Of a stretch of 58,329 nucleotides of DNA, positions 9,560-18,299 are shown piece by piece (position 1 is the stretch's first letter; each line of letters opens with the position of its first letter). Origin of the DNA: Bordetella parapertussis (lineage in GTDB: Bacteria; Bacteroidota; Bacteroidia; Chitinophagales; Chitinophagaceae); assembly GCA_943331005.2 (NCBI GenBank), contig CALQJX020000023.1, positions 1-58,329 of the forward strand. Reading direction: 5' to 3'. Both the position numbers and the translations under genes were made by a program. Below the pieces are notes generated by a model, which was not told the origin of the DNA, did no database searches, and saw only the letters and a list, made by a program, of their open reading frames with translations.

Positions 9560-11215
9560 TTAGTTCTTCACAAGCTTCAGTACCTGTTCCCTGGTTGCAG
9601 ATACTGCCTTCAGAATGTACACACCTGCAGGTAAGTCGGGCACATTAATTGTTACCGGACTATTAAAGCCTTTATTGAAATCAGCAGCAGCTGAGGTTAC
9701 TACCCTGCCTGCCACATCCATCAAAGTAAATGAAATGCGCTGCTCGGTGTCTGCGGCAACAACCAGTGATATACCTGCTACAAAAGGATTGGGAGCGGCA
9801 TTGACCCAGGTAGCAGAGGTGTATGGATGCAATGAATCGTCAATACTCAGCAACAATTGCCTGGCACAGTTGAAATCAGGAATTCCATAACCATTGTGAG
9901 TACCCGGTGTAGCATAAGAATTGGCGCACCTTACTATCACATCCCTCAGTTCGTATGGTTTTGCCGATGGCAATGCCTGCCACAAACAAGCAGCCCAGCC
10001 AGCCACCTGTGGTGTTGAAAAAGAAGTGCCACTTTGGGTACCATAACCCGAACCTATGAATACTGCGGCTGCCTGTCCCATTGCACAAACATCGGGCTTC
10101 ACCCTACCGGCAGCATTGGGGCCGTAACCACTGTTGGGCGCTACAACGCCCGTGTAATCTACCGAGCCTATAGTGAGCGCACTATCGGCATCGCCGGGAG
10201 TAAGCACCATATTCCATGCACCACCACCTTCATTGCCTGCACTGGCTACAAATAATATTCCCTTTTGTGTAGCCATGTTTGCCGCCTTTGCAGCTATGGT
10301 TGTCTTACCATCCAGATCTGTAGCAAACACAAAACCATCTGCAGGATTATCGAAGGTATTGTAACCCAGAGAAGACGTGATTATATCTGCACCAATACTA
10401 TCCGCACGCTCTGCGGCAAAAAGCATATTGATGAGTTCTATCGGCTGTTCTGAATTGCCATCTTCTGTAACATATAGCGCGTAAGAAGCCATGGGTGCAG
10501 CGCCTACAAAAGTATTGGGAACATATCCTGCCATGGTAGAGAGTGATCTGGTACCATGCCAGCCATAACCATATATGAAATCGGTACGCAGTGTAAAGTT
10601 GTACTTATCTACCAGCCTGCCGCCACTTAACATGCTGCTGAAACCGGGATGTGTATTGACGTCTGTAAAGCCCTCGTCTATCACAGCTATCAGTTTGCCG
10701 TTTCCGGTATAGCCGGCATCATGCAGTTTATCGCCATGCACCAGATCGGTTTGTTGCCAGGTATTGTTGTAATAGGTTATGTCGCCTGTGCCTTTCTGCT
10801 GCGCAGACATACCATTTTCGCGTGCAGGCTTGTGCAGACTATCGCTGTAGTAGGCAGTATATTTAGTACTGCTCACAAAAGTCTTTCCGTCCAACGCATG
10901 TATGTTAGCCGAGTCGCGAAGTAGAATGACACAAAAATTGAACCAACGGGAAGCGCCATGTATCTTGCCACCGGTAAGGGTGAGAACACTGTCTATGTAA
11001 AATGAGTTGATCGGAAGATCGGTGCTGTCTATAGCTATACCATGAGCCGTACGGCGGGTAATAGCCCGTGCCGAGAGATAACTCCCCGGGGCAGACAAAC
11101 TGAAAGTGGTATTATTTTTATCGGTAAATCTTACTATGTAGGCATACTGCACTGCAGACAACCTGCCGCATATCAGCAGCGCGGCTATAAGCAAAATTGT
11201 TGCATTCCTGCACAT
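9560..11215 (-). CDS. Secreted S8 (subtilisin-like) serine peptidase with T9SS type A sorting domain
   Basis: This 551-residue protein has a signal peptide at 1 to about 22 and the pro-region usual for Bacteroidota S8 exoproteases (YIVRFTDKNNTTFSL, SARAITRR). The catalytic triad is Asp180 (KLIAVIDEGF), His220 (GWHGT) and Ser398 (GTSFSTP), with the oxyanion Asn328 in SAGNEGG. The C-terminal domain at about 470-551 has APNPF, FTLMDVAGRVV and LPAGVYILK, and ends KLVKN, which is the T9SS type A pattern. I infer secretion across the outer membrane and attachment or release at the surface. It lies 4 bp after the lipoprotein gene. Confidence 0.92.
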   Translation of the reverse strand: MCRNATILLIAALLICGRLSAVQYAYIVRFTDKNNTTFSLSAPGSYLSARAITRRTAHGIAIDSTDLPINSFYIDSVLTLTGGKIHGASRWFNFCVILLRDSANIHALDGKTFVSSTKYTAYYSDSLHKPARENGMSAQQKGTGDITYYNNTWQQTDLVHGDKLHDAGYTGNGKLIAVIDEGFTDVNTHPGFSSMLSGGRLVDKYNFTLRTDFIYGYGWHGTRSLSTMAGYVPNTFVGAAPMASYALYVTEDGNSEQPIELINMLFAAERADSIGADIITSSLGYNTFDNPADGFVFATDLDGKTTIAAKAANMATQKGILFVASAGNEGGGAWNMVLTPGDADSALTIGSVDYTGVVAPNSGYGPNAAGRVKPDVCAMGQAAAVFIGSGYGTQSGTSFSTPQVAGWAACLWQALPSAKPYELRDVIVRCANSYATPGTHNGYGIPDFNCARQLLLSIDDSLHPYTSATWVNAAPNPFVAGISLVVAADTEQRISFTLMDVAGRVVTSAAADFNKGFNSPVTINVPDLPAGVYILKAVSATREQVLKLVKN

Positions 11216-11219
11216 AGTA

Positions 11220-11960
11220 TTAGTTGTGGTCTATAGCCTGCATCACTACCGAGTAGCCGGTTACGCATTGTGCGTTATAGGCTTTGTAAGTCCAGTGTGT
11301 CACTTCGCGGTATACAAGGCCCACATTGTATGCGTATACGGCCTTAGAATAAGTGCGGAGTGCAGATACACCAGAGTCTACTGCCGGATAGTTCACAGAT
11401 TCGTCGTTCTCAAGTACAGTAACAGTTTTGTCGAAATTTACAAACCCTGTATTGTATGATTTATGGTAGTCGCGGTAGTTATAATTCCAGTCTTTCAAAT
11501 AGCTGAACTCAGTATCGCTGACAGGTGCAAGTTTATTGCCTTTCCAGCTGAAACCCTCTGTAACAGGGAACATCAGCTTGGTGTATTTTACATTTGCTTC
11601 AGTCCAGTTAAGACCATTTGCAGTAGGATTCAGCAGTATAACCCCTGTCGGTTTCCATATACCTCCCTCATACGGACGGGTGAACACATCCAGTATGTAA
11701 GTGAGCTTGTAAGTGAAGTTCTTCCTGTCGGTAAAAGTATCTGTTACCACATACTTCATCTGCGATTTCACACGCTTTTGTGTACATGAATCGCTGTTGT
11801 AATAAATTGAGTCAACAGCAAAAGTCACAGACTTACCAAAGGTCAGCGGGAAATAGTTCCTGGTAGGATCTGAATTGTCGCTTGAACTCTTTTTGCACGA
11901 TATAAAAGACATGGTGCAGATAACAGCTACCACGAAAAACGCAAGGATCTTTTTAGTCAT
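11220..11960 (-). CDS. Lipoprotein of unknown function
   Basis: This 246-residue protein has a lipoprotein signal peptide: MTKKILAFFVVAVICTMSFISC with lipobox Cys22, followed by a Ser/Asp-rich tether (KKSSSDNSDPT). The rest is predicted beta-rich and globular (YFPLTFGKSVTFAVDSIYY, MKYVVTDTF, LNWTEANVKYTKLMFPV). I do not recognise a named family. It is the first gene of a tight minus-strand operon with the secreted subtilisin, whose ATG lies 4 bp beyond its stop. A partner or substrate role for that protease is conceivable but unproven. Its promoter should lie in 11961-12159. Confidence 0.8.
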   Translation of the reverse strand: MTKKILAFFVVAVICTMSFISCKKSSSDNSDPTRNYFPLTFGKSVTFAVDSIYYNSDSCTQKRVKSQMKYVVTDTFTDRKNFTYKLTYILDVFTRPYEGGIWKPTGVILLNPTANGLNWTEANVKYTKLMFPVTEGFSWKGNKLAPVSDTEFSYLKDWNYNYRDYHKSYNTGFVNFDKTVTVLENDESVNYPAVDSGVSALRTYSKAVYAYNVGLVYREVTHWTYKAYNAQCVTGYSVVMQAIDHN

Positions 11961-12159
11961 ACGATGCTTTGATGCAAATATTTCATGTAAATATAAGTAA
12001 AGAATTGGAAAAGGGGTAATTATTGTGCAGGAAGTAACCCAAACCTGTTTGTACCTTTTCTCTGTTTTCGCTCTGTTTCAAAAGCCCTGACATATAAAAT
12101 AAATCACAAGGCAACATCGCGATTCTCTCCTATCAATGCTGATTACCAGGCTTACATAA

Positions 12160-14721
12160 CTATTTCGATAATCTGTAACCCAATGTCAGACGTATGTATG
12201 GCATAGAAAGAGCACCATTCACATTATAACCACCTTGCATGTTCTTTTTCGTAAAACATTGCTGTACAACCATATCTGCCATCCAGCGTTTTTTCAGTTC
12301 ATAGCTTACACCCAGCATATAGCCCATTCTCAGAAGTCCAGCGTTTTGCTGCGGATAGGCTGGCCCTGTATAATTGGACAAAGGACTACCAGTATATACT
12401 ATACCTGTTGAAGAAGGCAATGGAGCAGGCGCATTGATTGGCGCCATAGTAAAAGTAGTGCCGGATGAAGTGATACTTTCTGTCACTTTTGTATCTTCTT
12501 TTAAGCCCAGCCTTTTGCTGTATACTGCATTCAATCCGCCATAAACGGAAAGCCTTGATGACAGACTATACTGCAGTAGCAAGGGAAGTTCCACCTCTAC
12601 ATAGCTACCACCTATGCTACTTGTTTTTAAGATAGAATCATATTTTTCTGATGTATTGTAGTTCCTGCGCCACAATGAATCTCCTGTAAGCACCAGATAT
12701 ACCAGCTGACTATCCTGAAACTGATAATTTTCCGTACCGGGTTTAATGCTGTAGTAACTAGCAGCAGTTCCTATAGTGCGTTTGGCTGCATTTGCCCCCT
12801 TTATGGAAAGCTGCACCATTAGCGACAACTTGTTACCGATCTTGTATTGCAGGTATGGCGCTACAACCAATTTGTTACTTCCATAAGTACCTGCACCTGT
12901 TTCAAAGCCTGCTTTAATACCTAACACCAACTTCATAACAGCACTCACTTCTTGCTTTGTGGTATCGGCAGCTATAGAAACTGAATCGGCAGATGAAGCC
13001 ATAGTCGCTGACGAAATCAGCTTTGGCAAATCCTTTGGTGCAGCAGCAGCGAGTGCCAATACCGTAGCAGACAAATCTTCAGGTTCATCGGACGCCAACG
13101 GTAATGAAAGTTTTGGAGCTGATTTCGTTAATAATACTCTGTTTGTTGCGCTTACAGCTATGGCAGGCGCAGCAGTTGCGGGTTTCATTGCCTGTTTCTT
13201 TTGCTTTGCATTAGTAGCATTTGACTCTGTTGCAGCAGCAACATCTTTATTACCAGTCTTCGCTTCCTGTATATTATCAGATCGTAGCACAACCTCTTTG
13301 GCTTTTGGGGTAATAGTCGAATTAACCTTAGGCATACTAGTAGCCAAGACTCCTGCGCCCTTCCTTCCAGAAGCCTTTTTGGTAGCGACAGCAACATCCG
13401 GTTTAGTGTCAGATGTTCCAGACTCATGGGCATTGGCTTTATGTAGTTTTGTTGCAGCAAACTGCTGAACAGAAGCAACTACAGCACAGTCTTTCACGGG
13501 ATGGCTTGAACTTTCTGTGTTCTTTACAACAAGTTGGCTACGTACTGTTTTAGTAACTTTATTAACAGCAATTGCCTGTTTTGTCGCTGCTATTTTCTCT
13601 GTCTCATTTACAGGTATTACATCCACGCTTTTCTTCGCAGGTTCAGCATTTCTTTTACTGGTAACAGAATTGCCGCATATACTTAATAGTTGTTTATTTG
13701 CAGATGACACAGATGCGATTTTCTTCTCTGTAGCTTCTGTCTTGTTTGCCTCTTTTGCTGATGTAGTTTTTGAAACATTTTGAGCAACTGCTACCGGTTG
13801 TGCAGTCCTACCATTACGGACCTCATTTGTATTCTGCGCTACTTCATTCAGTACATTCATTTTAGCCGCAAGAGGTTCATTCGCAAGAGCTTTTTGTTGC
13901 TTAGATATCCGCCTGCTCACCTTGTGTGCGATAGCAACAACTGCTTTTTTATTGCTTCTTTTTTCGCGGCGAATCCTCTTACTTTCACGAATCTTATTTT
14001 CAGCGCCAAAGTTGCTTTCACTATTAGGCAATATAGTTTCTTTACTATGCTCCACAATAGCAGTATGTCGTCTTTGCGCGTCACTTGCAGGAGCCATCTC
14101 TACAACTACCATGTTGTGCTTCTTTACTTTACTGGCCACATATTCACTACTGGCTGCAGGCATAGTATTTTCATGCTCCGGCACAGATGCCACTACCTGT
14201 GTGTTCTTTTCTTCAAAATCATCATAGCTATAAATACTGGTACCTACTGCGGGTGCATTACCTGATAAGTTTGTTTCCGTTTTTTCTATGTTGCTTTTTA
14301 CCGTTTTATTTTCAGTTTCGTTGTTTGTTTCTTCATGCACAGCCTCATCCAAACTTCTATCTTCAGTTTGAGCTCCTCCATCATCATTCACGATCTGCTC
14401 ATTTGCCTCACCTTTTGCAGTGGGCGCATCAACTTCCCCGGATGTTGTTGCAGCTAATTCCTTTGTTTGCTGCATAGCAGGCGCAATTACTACTACCTCC
14501 TGAGGACCTCGTACACGGTCACTGAAGACATATGCTGCCAGCAAGGTAACAAACGACAAAAGACCGAAGAACCAGTACCACCTGAACGGGAATACCCTTC
14601 GTTTCTTGTCTTTATCCAGCCTTTTCTCAAGGGCCTGCCATACGGCAAGAGCAGGAATCTCGGTGTACGCCGAGGCTTCTTCCCTGAAAAGGTCATCAAA
14701 ATCTTTAAAGTCTTTATCCAT
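12160..14721 (-). CDS. Trans-envelope protein A: anti-sigma-like N-terminus, one membrane helix, long linker, C-terminal outer-membrane beta-barrel
   Basis: This 853-residue protein follows the sigma gene by 10 bp. Residues 1-47 are charged and presumably cytoplasmic, with DDLFR at 9-13, W28 and L35-D36, all at the same positions in protein B at 39081-41528. A membrane helix lies at about 49-66 (YWFFGLLSFVTLLAAYVF). Residues 70-590 are low-complexity, rich in Ala, Lys, Thr, Ser, Asn and Glu. Residues 596-853 form a beta-barrel-like domain ending YIRLTLGYRLSK. There is no cleavable signal peptide. I infer one chain crossing both membranes, binding the ECF sigma inside and sensing the outer membrane, as in the Dma (dual membrane-spanning anti-sigma) family described in Bacteroides. 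Databases would probably call it only an outer membrane beta-barrel protein. Confidence 0.82.
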   Translation of the reverse strand: MDKDFKDFDDLFREEASAYTEIPALAVWQALEKRLDKDKKRRVFPFRWYWFFGLLSFVTLLAAYVFSDRVRGPQEVVVIAPAMQQTKELAATTSGEVDAPTAKGEANEQIVNDDGGAQTEDRSLDEAVHEETNNETENKTVKSNIEKTETNLSGNAPAVGTSIYSYDDFEEKNTQVVASVPEHENTMPAASSEYVASKVKKHNMVVVEMAPASDAQRRHTAIVEHSKETILPNSESNFGAENKIRESKRIRREKRSNKKAVVAIAHKVSRRISKQQKALANEPLAAKMNVLNEVAQNTNEVRNGRTAQPVAVAQNVSKTTSAKEANKTEATEKKIASVSSANKQLLSICGNSVTSKRNAEPAKKSVDVIPVNETEKIAATKQAIAVNKVTKTVRSQLVVKNTESSSHPVKDCAVVASVQQFAATKLHKANAHESGTSDTKPDVAVATKKASGRKGAGVLATSMPKVNSTITPKAKEVVLRSDNIQEAKTGNKDVAAATESNATNAKQKKQAMKPATAAPAIAVSATNRVLLTKSAPKLSLPLASDEPEDLSATVLALAAAAPKDLPKLISSATMASSADSVSIAADTTKQEVSAVMKLVLGIKAGFETGAGTYGSNKLVVAPYLQYKIGNKLSLMVQLSIKGANAAKRTIGTAASYYSIKPGTENYQFQDSQLVYLVLTGDSLWRRNYNTSEKYDSILKTSSIGGSYVEVELPLLLQYSLSSRLSVYGGLNAVYSKRLGLKEDTKVTESITSSGTTFTMAPINAPAPLPSSTGIVYTGSPLSNYTGPAYPQQNAGLLRMGYMLGVSYELKKRWMADMVVQQCFTKKNMQGGYNVNGALSMPYIRLTLGYRLSK

Positions 14722-14731
14722 CGTTCTTTAC

Positions 14732-15283
14732 TTACTGATGAAATTTAATTTTTTCTCTCAACCGCTTTCTGGCATCATTCAGATACCATCTGCTGTTTGA
14801 TTCAGTTATACCTAATAATGCTGCAATTTCTTTGTGTGCATAGTTCTCTGCCACAAACAGATTGAACACCGTTCTTTGTCCTTCAGGCAATGTCTGCACC
14901 AGCTGTAATAGTTCCTTGTGGGCTATATTGCCAACCGGCTCACTTTGCACAAAGGCGTCTTCCGGCTGCACTTCCTTCACATACGTATCGCGTATGTTCT
15001 TTCTGAGATGATCTGTAATTGTATTGATGACTATTCGCCTGATCCACCCTTCAAATGAGCCCTGAAAAGAATACTGCGACAGCTTGGTGAGCACTTTGTA
15101 AAAAGAATCATTCAGCACTTCTTCTGCTGACGGCAAATCATCATATATATACCTTCTAACTATACCATACGCCTTGGGGGCAAACATATCATACAATCTC
15201 TTTTGCGCAGGGCGAGATTCGGCAATACAATCCCTTATCAGCACAAACAGTTCGTTTTCATCATACGAACCATCTCCTGTCAT
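14732..15283 (-). CDS. ECF-type sigma-70 family factor A
   Basis: This protein has 183 residues from the ATG at 15283; a TTG at 15316 would add 11 residues. Region 2 runs from RLYDMFAPKAYGIVRRYI to YSFQGSFEGWIRRIVIN, the core- and -10-binding part. Region 4 has LPEGQRTVFNLFVAENYAHKEIAALLGITESNSRWYL, the helix-turn-helix for the -35 element. It lacks regions 1 and 3, as ECF factors do. Its stop is 10 bp before the ATG of trans-envelope protein A, so the pair is an operon. A candidate ECF promoter at 15369-15394 suggests autoregulation. Its closest visible relative is factor B at 41582-42157. Confidence 0.92.
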   Translation of the reverse strand: MTGDGSYDENELFVLIRDCIAESRPAQKRLYDMFAPKAYGIVRRYIYDDLPSAEEVLNDSFYKVLTKLSQYSFQGSFEGWIRRIVINTITDHLRKNIRDTYVKEVQPEDAFVQSEPVGNIAHKELLQLVQTLPEGQRTVFNLFVAENYAHKEIAALLGITESNSRWYLNDARKRLREKIKFHQ

Positions 15284-15605
15284 CCCCTGCCTGTATGTAT
15301 CGCTATACCCTTGCAATTGGTCTCTTTTTTACATCACATCCGCTGCTATAAACTTTCAGTTGCATAGAAAGACGTAGTTCTATCTGAAAACGTTAGAAAG
15401 AAAAAAAATTTGATGACCTCCTAACGATTCTCTCATTTCACTCGTCATTAATAATAACTATAAGTGTGTTTTGTGGGAATTTTGTGTGATTACACATTTC
15501 ATGTTGCCAAAATACTCACTTCACAGTTTGCAGAAATAAAAATAAAGTAACTTCAATAACAGATACTTCCTGATACAGAAAGTACTTCTACCCAAATATA
15601 ACCTT
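15284..15605. other. Divergent intergenic region between sigma factor A and a T9SS protein gene
   Basis: The gap is about 320 bp. On the minus side it holds the candidate ECF promoter (15369-15394). On the plus side it holds the undetermined promoter of the gene at 15606. An A-run lies near 15402. No ORF or strong hairpin is visible. Confidence 0.5.
15369..15394 (-). promoter_or_regulatory. Candidate ECF promoter upstream of sigma factor A
   Basis: Read on the minus strand, AACGTTTT (15394-15387) is followed after 12 bp by CGTCTT (15374-15369). An AAC-type -35 with a CGTC-type -10 is the general ECF promoter layout. It lies about 85 bp upstream of the preferred start at 15283 and fits autoregulation by the encoded sigma. 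Sigma B's upstream region offers only a TGTCTTA resembling the -10. Confidence 0.4.
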
Positions 15606-16508
15606 ATGAAAAGAAGAATATCATTGCTGGCAGCCTTGTTTATCCAAACCATAAGTTTCGCTCAGTACGCAACTTCACTCAGCGAGAATATGAATACAAC
15701 TTGTCCGGCCAGCAGTCACAGTCCGTCCGACTGGGCAGTATATAACCCACCCTCTACACCAGATACCCGGGGTATGTGGAACTGCGATGCAACCGGAGGC
15801 CGCTTTAGCACCACCGGCGTTAGTTGTTCGGGCCTGTTTGGTACTCCCCTCACCTATCACCTGGACACTTCTATACTCATTTCTCCACCACTCAAACTGA
15901 ATGGCTATACCAAGATCTATGTGAACTTCGACACCAAGACCACCAATTTCAATCTGGGTGCTAAAATAGAATTTCTGGCATCAGGTGATTCTACTATGGG
16001 CGCAGACACAGCTACTTCAGATACATTTACCGTTTACAACCGCACCACCAGCACCATGCCCCTCTTCTCCAGTGGAGATGAGACCGATTGGGTAACGCAT
16101 CAGGTAGACCTTTCCGATCTGAAAAATATCGTCCCACTGTATCTTGGCTTCAGATACACGTCTGCCAATGGCACCTCCGGTAGTCGTTGGTATCTCGACA
16201 ACATCAATACAACAACCATACTGCTGCCATCTTCTGTCAACGATCCCGCCTTGAGTCAGAATGGCATCATAGCAGCAGGTAGTGTAGCAAATGGATCACT
16301 TTCATTATTCTGCAGTACCTCTATCCCCGGTACGTACAATTGTACTATTACAGACATGACCGGCAGATCAGTGTACAAAGAGCTTGTACACCTGAATTCA
16401 GGCAATAATACACGAACCGTTACCGGTCTTTCTTTGCCTCAGGGCATCTATCTGCTCACCATCAGCAATGCACAGTCGCATACCACTACCCGCATACAGG
16501 CATGGTAA
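15606..16508 (+). CDS. Secreted protein with T9SS type A sorting domain
   Basis: This 300-residue protein has a signal peptide (MKRRISLLAALFIQTISFAQ). A beta-sandwich-like region of about 180 residues follows, with SDWAVYNPPS, YVNFDTKTTNFNLGAKIEFL and GSRWYLDNINTTT. The last pattern, a jelly-roll ending in WYLDNI, occurs in Bacteroidota secreted adhesion or carbohydrate-binding modules. The last 80 residues have the type A sorting pattern: NCTITDMTGRSVYKE, LPQGIYLLTIS, and a short basic-aromatic end. Function beyond export is not recognisable. The gene is monocistronic and diverges from the sigma A operon. Confidence 0.82.
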   Translation: MKRRISLLAALFIQTISFAQYATSLSENMNTTCPASSHSPSDWAVYNPPSTPDTRGMWNCDATGGRFSTTGVSCSGLFGTPLTYHLDTSILISPPLKLNGYTKIYVNFDTKTTNFNLGAKIEFLASGDSTMGADTATSDTFTVYNRTTSTMPLFSSGDETDWVTHQVDLSDLKNIVPLYLGFRYTSANGTSGSRWYLDNINTTTILLPSSVNDPALSQNGIIAAGSVANGSLSLFCSTSIPGTYNCTITDMTGRSVYKELVHLNSGNNTRTVTGLSLPQGIYLLTISNAQSHTTTRIQAW

Positions 16509-16552
16509 GACCTATTTTAGGCCGTAGCAGGTATACGCTTTTATAAAAGAGC

Positions 16553-16560
16553 TACCTTTG
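16553..16560 (+). promoter_or_regulatory. Bacteroidota -7 element (TACCTTTG) upstream of the DtxR-family gene
   Basis: TACCTTTG matches the Bacteroidota sigma-A -7 consensus TAnnTTTG and lies 20 bp before the ATG at 16580. No clear TTG -33 element is present at the usual spacing, so the call is tentative. Confidence 0.4.
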
Positions 16561-16579
16561 CCAACGATCATTTAACGGC

Positions 16580-17236
16580 ATGCATACTTTATCTGAAGAG
16601 AATTACCTGAAGGCCATCTACAACCTTGACAAGCAAGGTCTGCCCAAGATCACGCCTACAGCCATATCAGAATCTCTGGGCAACAACCCGGCTTCTGTAG
16701 TAGACATGATCAAAAAACTTGTAGATAAAGAACTGCTGCAATACGAAAAAAGCAAGGGTGTAAAACTTACCCGCACCGGCCAGAATGTTGCCATATCTAT
16801 CGTGCGCAAACACAGACTATGGGAAGCATTTCTGTTGGAAAAACTTGGCTATGGCTGGGATGAAGTTCACGATATTGCTGAACAACTGGAGCATGTTCAC
16901 CATGCTGATCTTGCTGACAGGCTCGACAAGTTTCTTGGTTTCCCTCAATACGATCCACATGGCGATCCGATCCCTAAAGCCAATGGCGAAAGTGCAGTAA
17001 GCTACAAAACCTTACTAGCAGAGATAGCAGAGAACGCTACGTGCCGTGTAGTAGCAGTAAAAGATACAAGTGCGCCATTCCTGCAATACCTCAAAAAACT
17101 GGAAATAGGCATTGGTACATCTATCACTGTGGCAGAAAAGATCGCTTTTGATAATTCTATGGCTATCATTATAGACCACAAAGCACAGACCACAGTATCA
17201 AAGGTATTTGCAGACAGCCTGCTGGTACAAGAATAA
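16580..17236 (+). CDS. DtxR/MntR-family metal-dependent transcriptional regulator
   Basis: This 218-residue protein has an N-terminal winged helix (SEENYLKAIYNL, ITPTAISESLGNNPASVVDMIKKL) over residues 1-65. A helical dimerisation and metal-binding domain covers about 66-135 (RKHRLWEAFLLEKLGYGWDEVHDIAEQLEHVHHADLADRLDKFLG). A C-terminal FeoA/SH3-like domain runs from about 145 to 218. His, Glu and Asp residues in HDIAEQLEHV are the usual metal ligands. Members repress iron or manganese uptake genes when metal is bound. No transporter gene is adjacent, so the metal and target are unknown. Its stop is 6 bp from that of the convergent gene. Confidence 0.93.
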   Translation: MHTLSEENYLKAIYNLDKQGLPKITPTAISESLGNNPASVVDMIKKLVDKELLQYEKSKGVKLTRTGQNVAISIVRKHRLWEAFLLEKLGYGWDEVHDIAEQLEHVHHADLADRLDKFLGFPQYDPHGDPIPKANGESAVSYKTLLAEIAENATCRVVAVKDTSAPFLQYLKKLEIGIGTSITVAEKIAFDNSMAIIIDHKAQTTVSKVFADSLLVQE

Positions 17237-17242
17237 AGATCA

Positions 17243-17749
17243 CTACTGTTCAGTGATAGGGTGCCTCTTCATGTAATCACTAATACGCTGATACAGGTCG
17301 GGATCTTTTTCTTTATTGGCTACATGCTGCAGATACTTATCCAGGATAGTCTTGTCTTCTTTTATATTGTCCTTGTAGTTCAGCACAGCTGGCGTATTAC
17401 ATTGCACCGCATAACGCAGGTACCTCAGTTCGGCATCTCCGGCATTAGCCTTTATGCTTTTCTCCAGCTCATTCCTGCCATTATAAAAGTATTTCAGCTT
17501 CGTGTACGGATTCGCAACATGATTACACATCATGATATGCGCAGCAGCTCTGTAACCCAACCAAATGGCAGAAGGTTGTTTATTGGCCTCGGTACATTTT
17601 TTCAATGCCTCAGCAGCTGTTTTGTCTTTGTAGGAAGCATAGTATAGCTTCCTCAACGCTACAACATCAGCAGCTGCCGCTTCCTGTGCATATGAACTAT
17701 TCCAGCACAAAACTGGAATCAAAAATGATATAAGCATTCGCTGCAACAT
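17243..17749 (-). CDS. Small exported protein of unknown function
   Basis: This 168-residue protein has a signal peptide (MLQRMLISFLIPVLCWNSSYAQ). The remainder is helical, with repeated Tyr/Ala helices (LRKLYYASYKDKTAAEALKK, LRYLRYAVQCN) reminiscent of TPR folds but not matching a TPR consensus. It is the last gene of a likely three-gene operon after the osmC-like gene, with 1 bp separating it from the preceding gene. No named family is recognised; a periplasmic role is inferred. Confidence 0.7.
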   Translation of the reverse strand: MLQRMLISFLIPVLCWNSSYAQEAAAADVVALRKLYYASYKDKTAAEALKKCTEANKQPSAIWLGYRAAAHIMMCNHVANPYTKLKYFYNGRNELEKSIKANAGDAELRYLRYAVQCNTPAVLNYKDNIKEDKTILDKYLQHVANKEKDPDLYQRISDYMKRHPITEQ

Positions 17750-17750
17750 C

Positions 17751-18299
17751 TTATTTCTTTATTTCAGGAAAAACTATACCATCCAGAAAAACATTCGCCT
17801 TAGACTCCGGTATTTCTTTGGCTGTTATTACCATTGCCACTGCAATATATGTGCCATCTGTCCAGCCTTTTACTTTTATGTTGTTCTTTCCTTCATCCTG
17901 CCAATAATCTACAATACCCCTGGTAGTTTCTTTTCCTTTCAGTCTGTGTCCCTTGCCATACCCGGCAGCATCGGTTACACGAAAAGAAGATTTCAGATAA
18001 TCAAGGTATTGTACCAGCAGGTCTTCTGCTCCCGCCAGATCTGCGATTCGTTCTTTCATCTTCACACAGATCACGTCATAGTACACACTATCCAGCACAC
18101 ACTCGCCGGAATATACTTTTGATGAATCAGGACTCATTGACACATCAAACTTCCCCGGATTGCAGAACATATAAATAGAACAACCCGAAGCATCGATCTG
18201 ATATTTTTTCAGTGTTTGTGCAAGTGTGGCATCCATACTGCACATAACCGCACAAATAAGAACTATCCTTTTCAGTGTCATGGCTAAACTTGCGATCAT
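17751..18299 (-). CDS. Exported protein of unknown function, translationally coupled to osmC-like gene
   Basis: I place the start at the ATG at 18299, which overlaps the TGA stop of the osmC-like gene in an ATGA arrangement. An ATG at 18281 (MTLKRIVLICAVMCSMDATLAQ) gives an equally good signal peptide. A longer frame back to 18362 would run through the upstream gene and is rejected. The mature part of about 155 residues is globular, with two early Cys (GCSIYMFCNPGKF), a helical middle (MKERIADLAGAEDLLVQYLDYL) and a beta-rich end (TRGIVDYWQDEGKNNIKVKG). I do not recognise the family. Coupling to an OsmC protein suggests an oxidative or envelope stress context. Confidence 0.72.
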   Translation of the reverse strand: MIASLAMTLKRIVLICAVMCSMDATLAQTLKKYQIDASGCSIYMFCNPGKFDVSMSPDSSKVYSGECVLDSVYYDVICVKMKERIADLAGAEDLLVQYLDYLKSSFRVTDAAGYGKGHRLKGKETTRGIVDYWQDEGKNNIKVKGWTDGTYIAVAMVITAKEIPESKANVFLDGIVFPEIKK

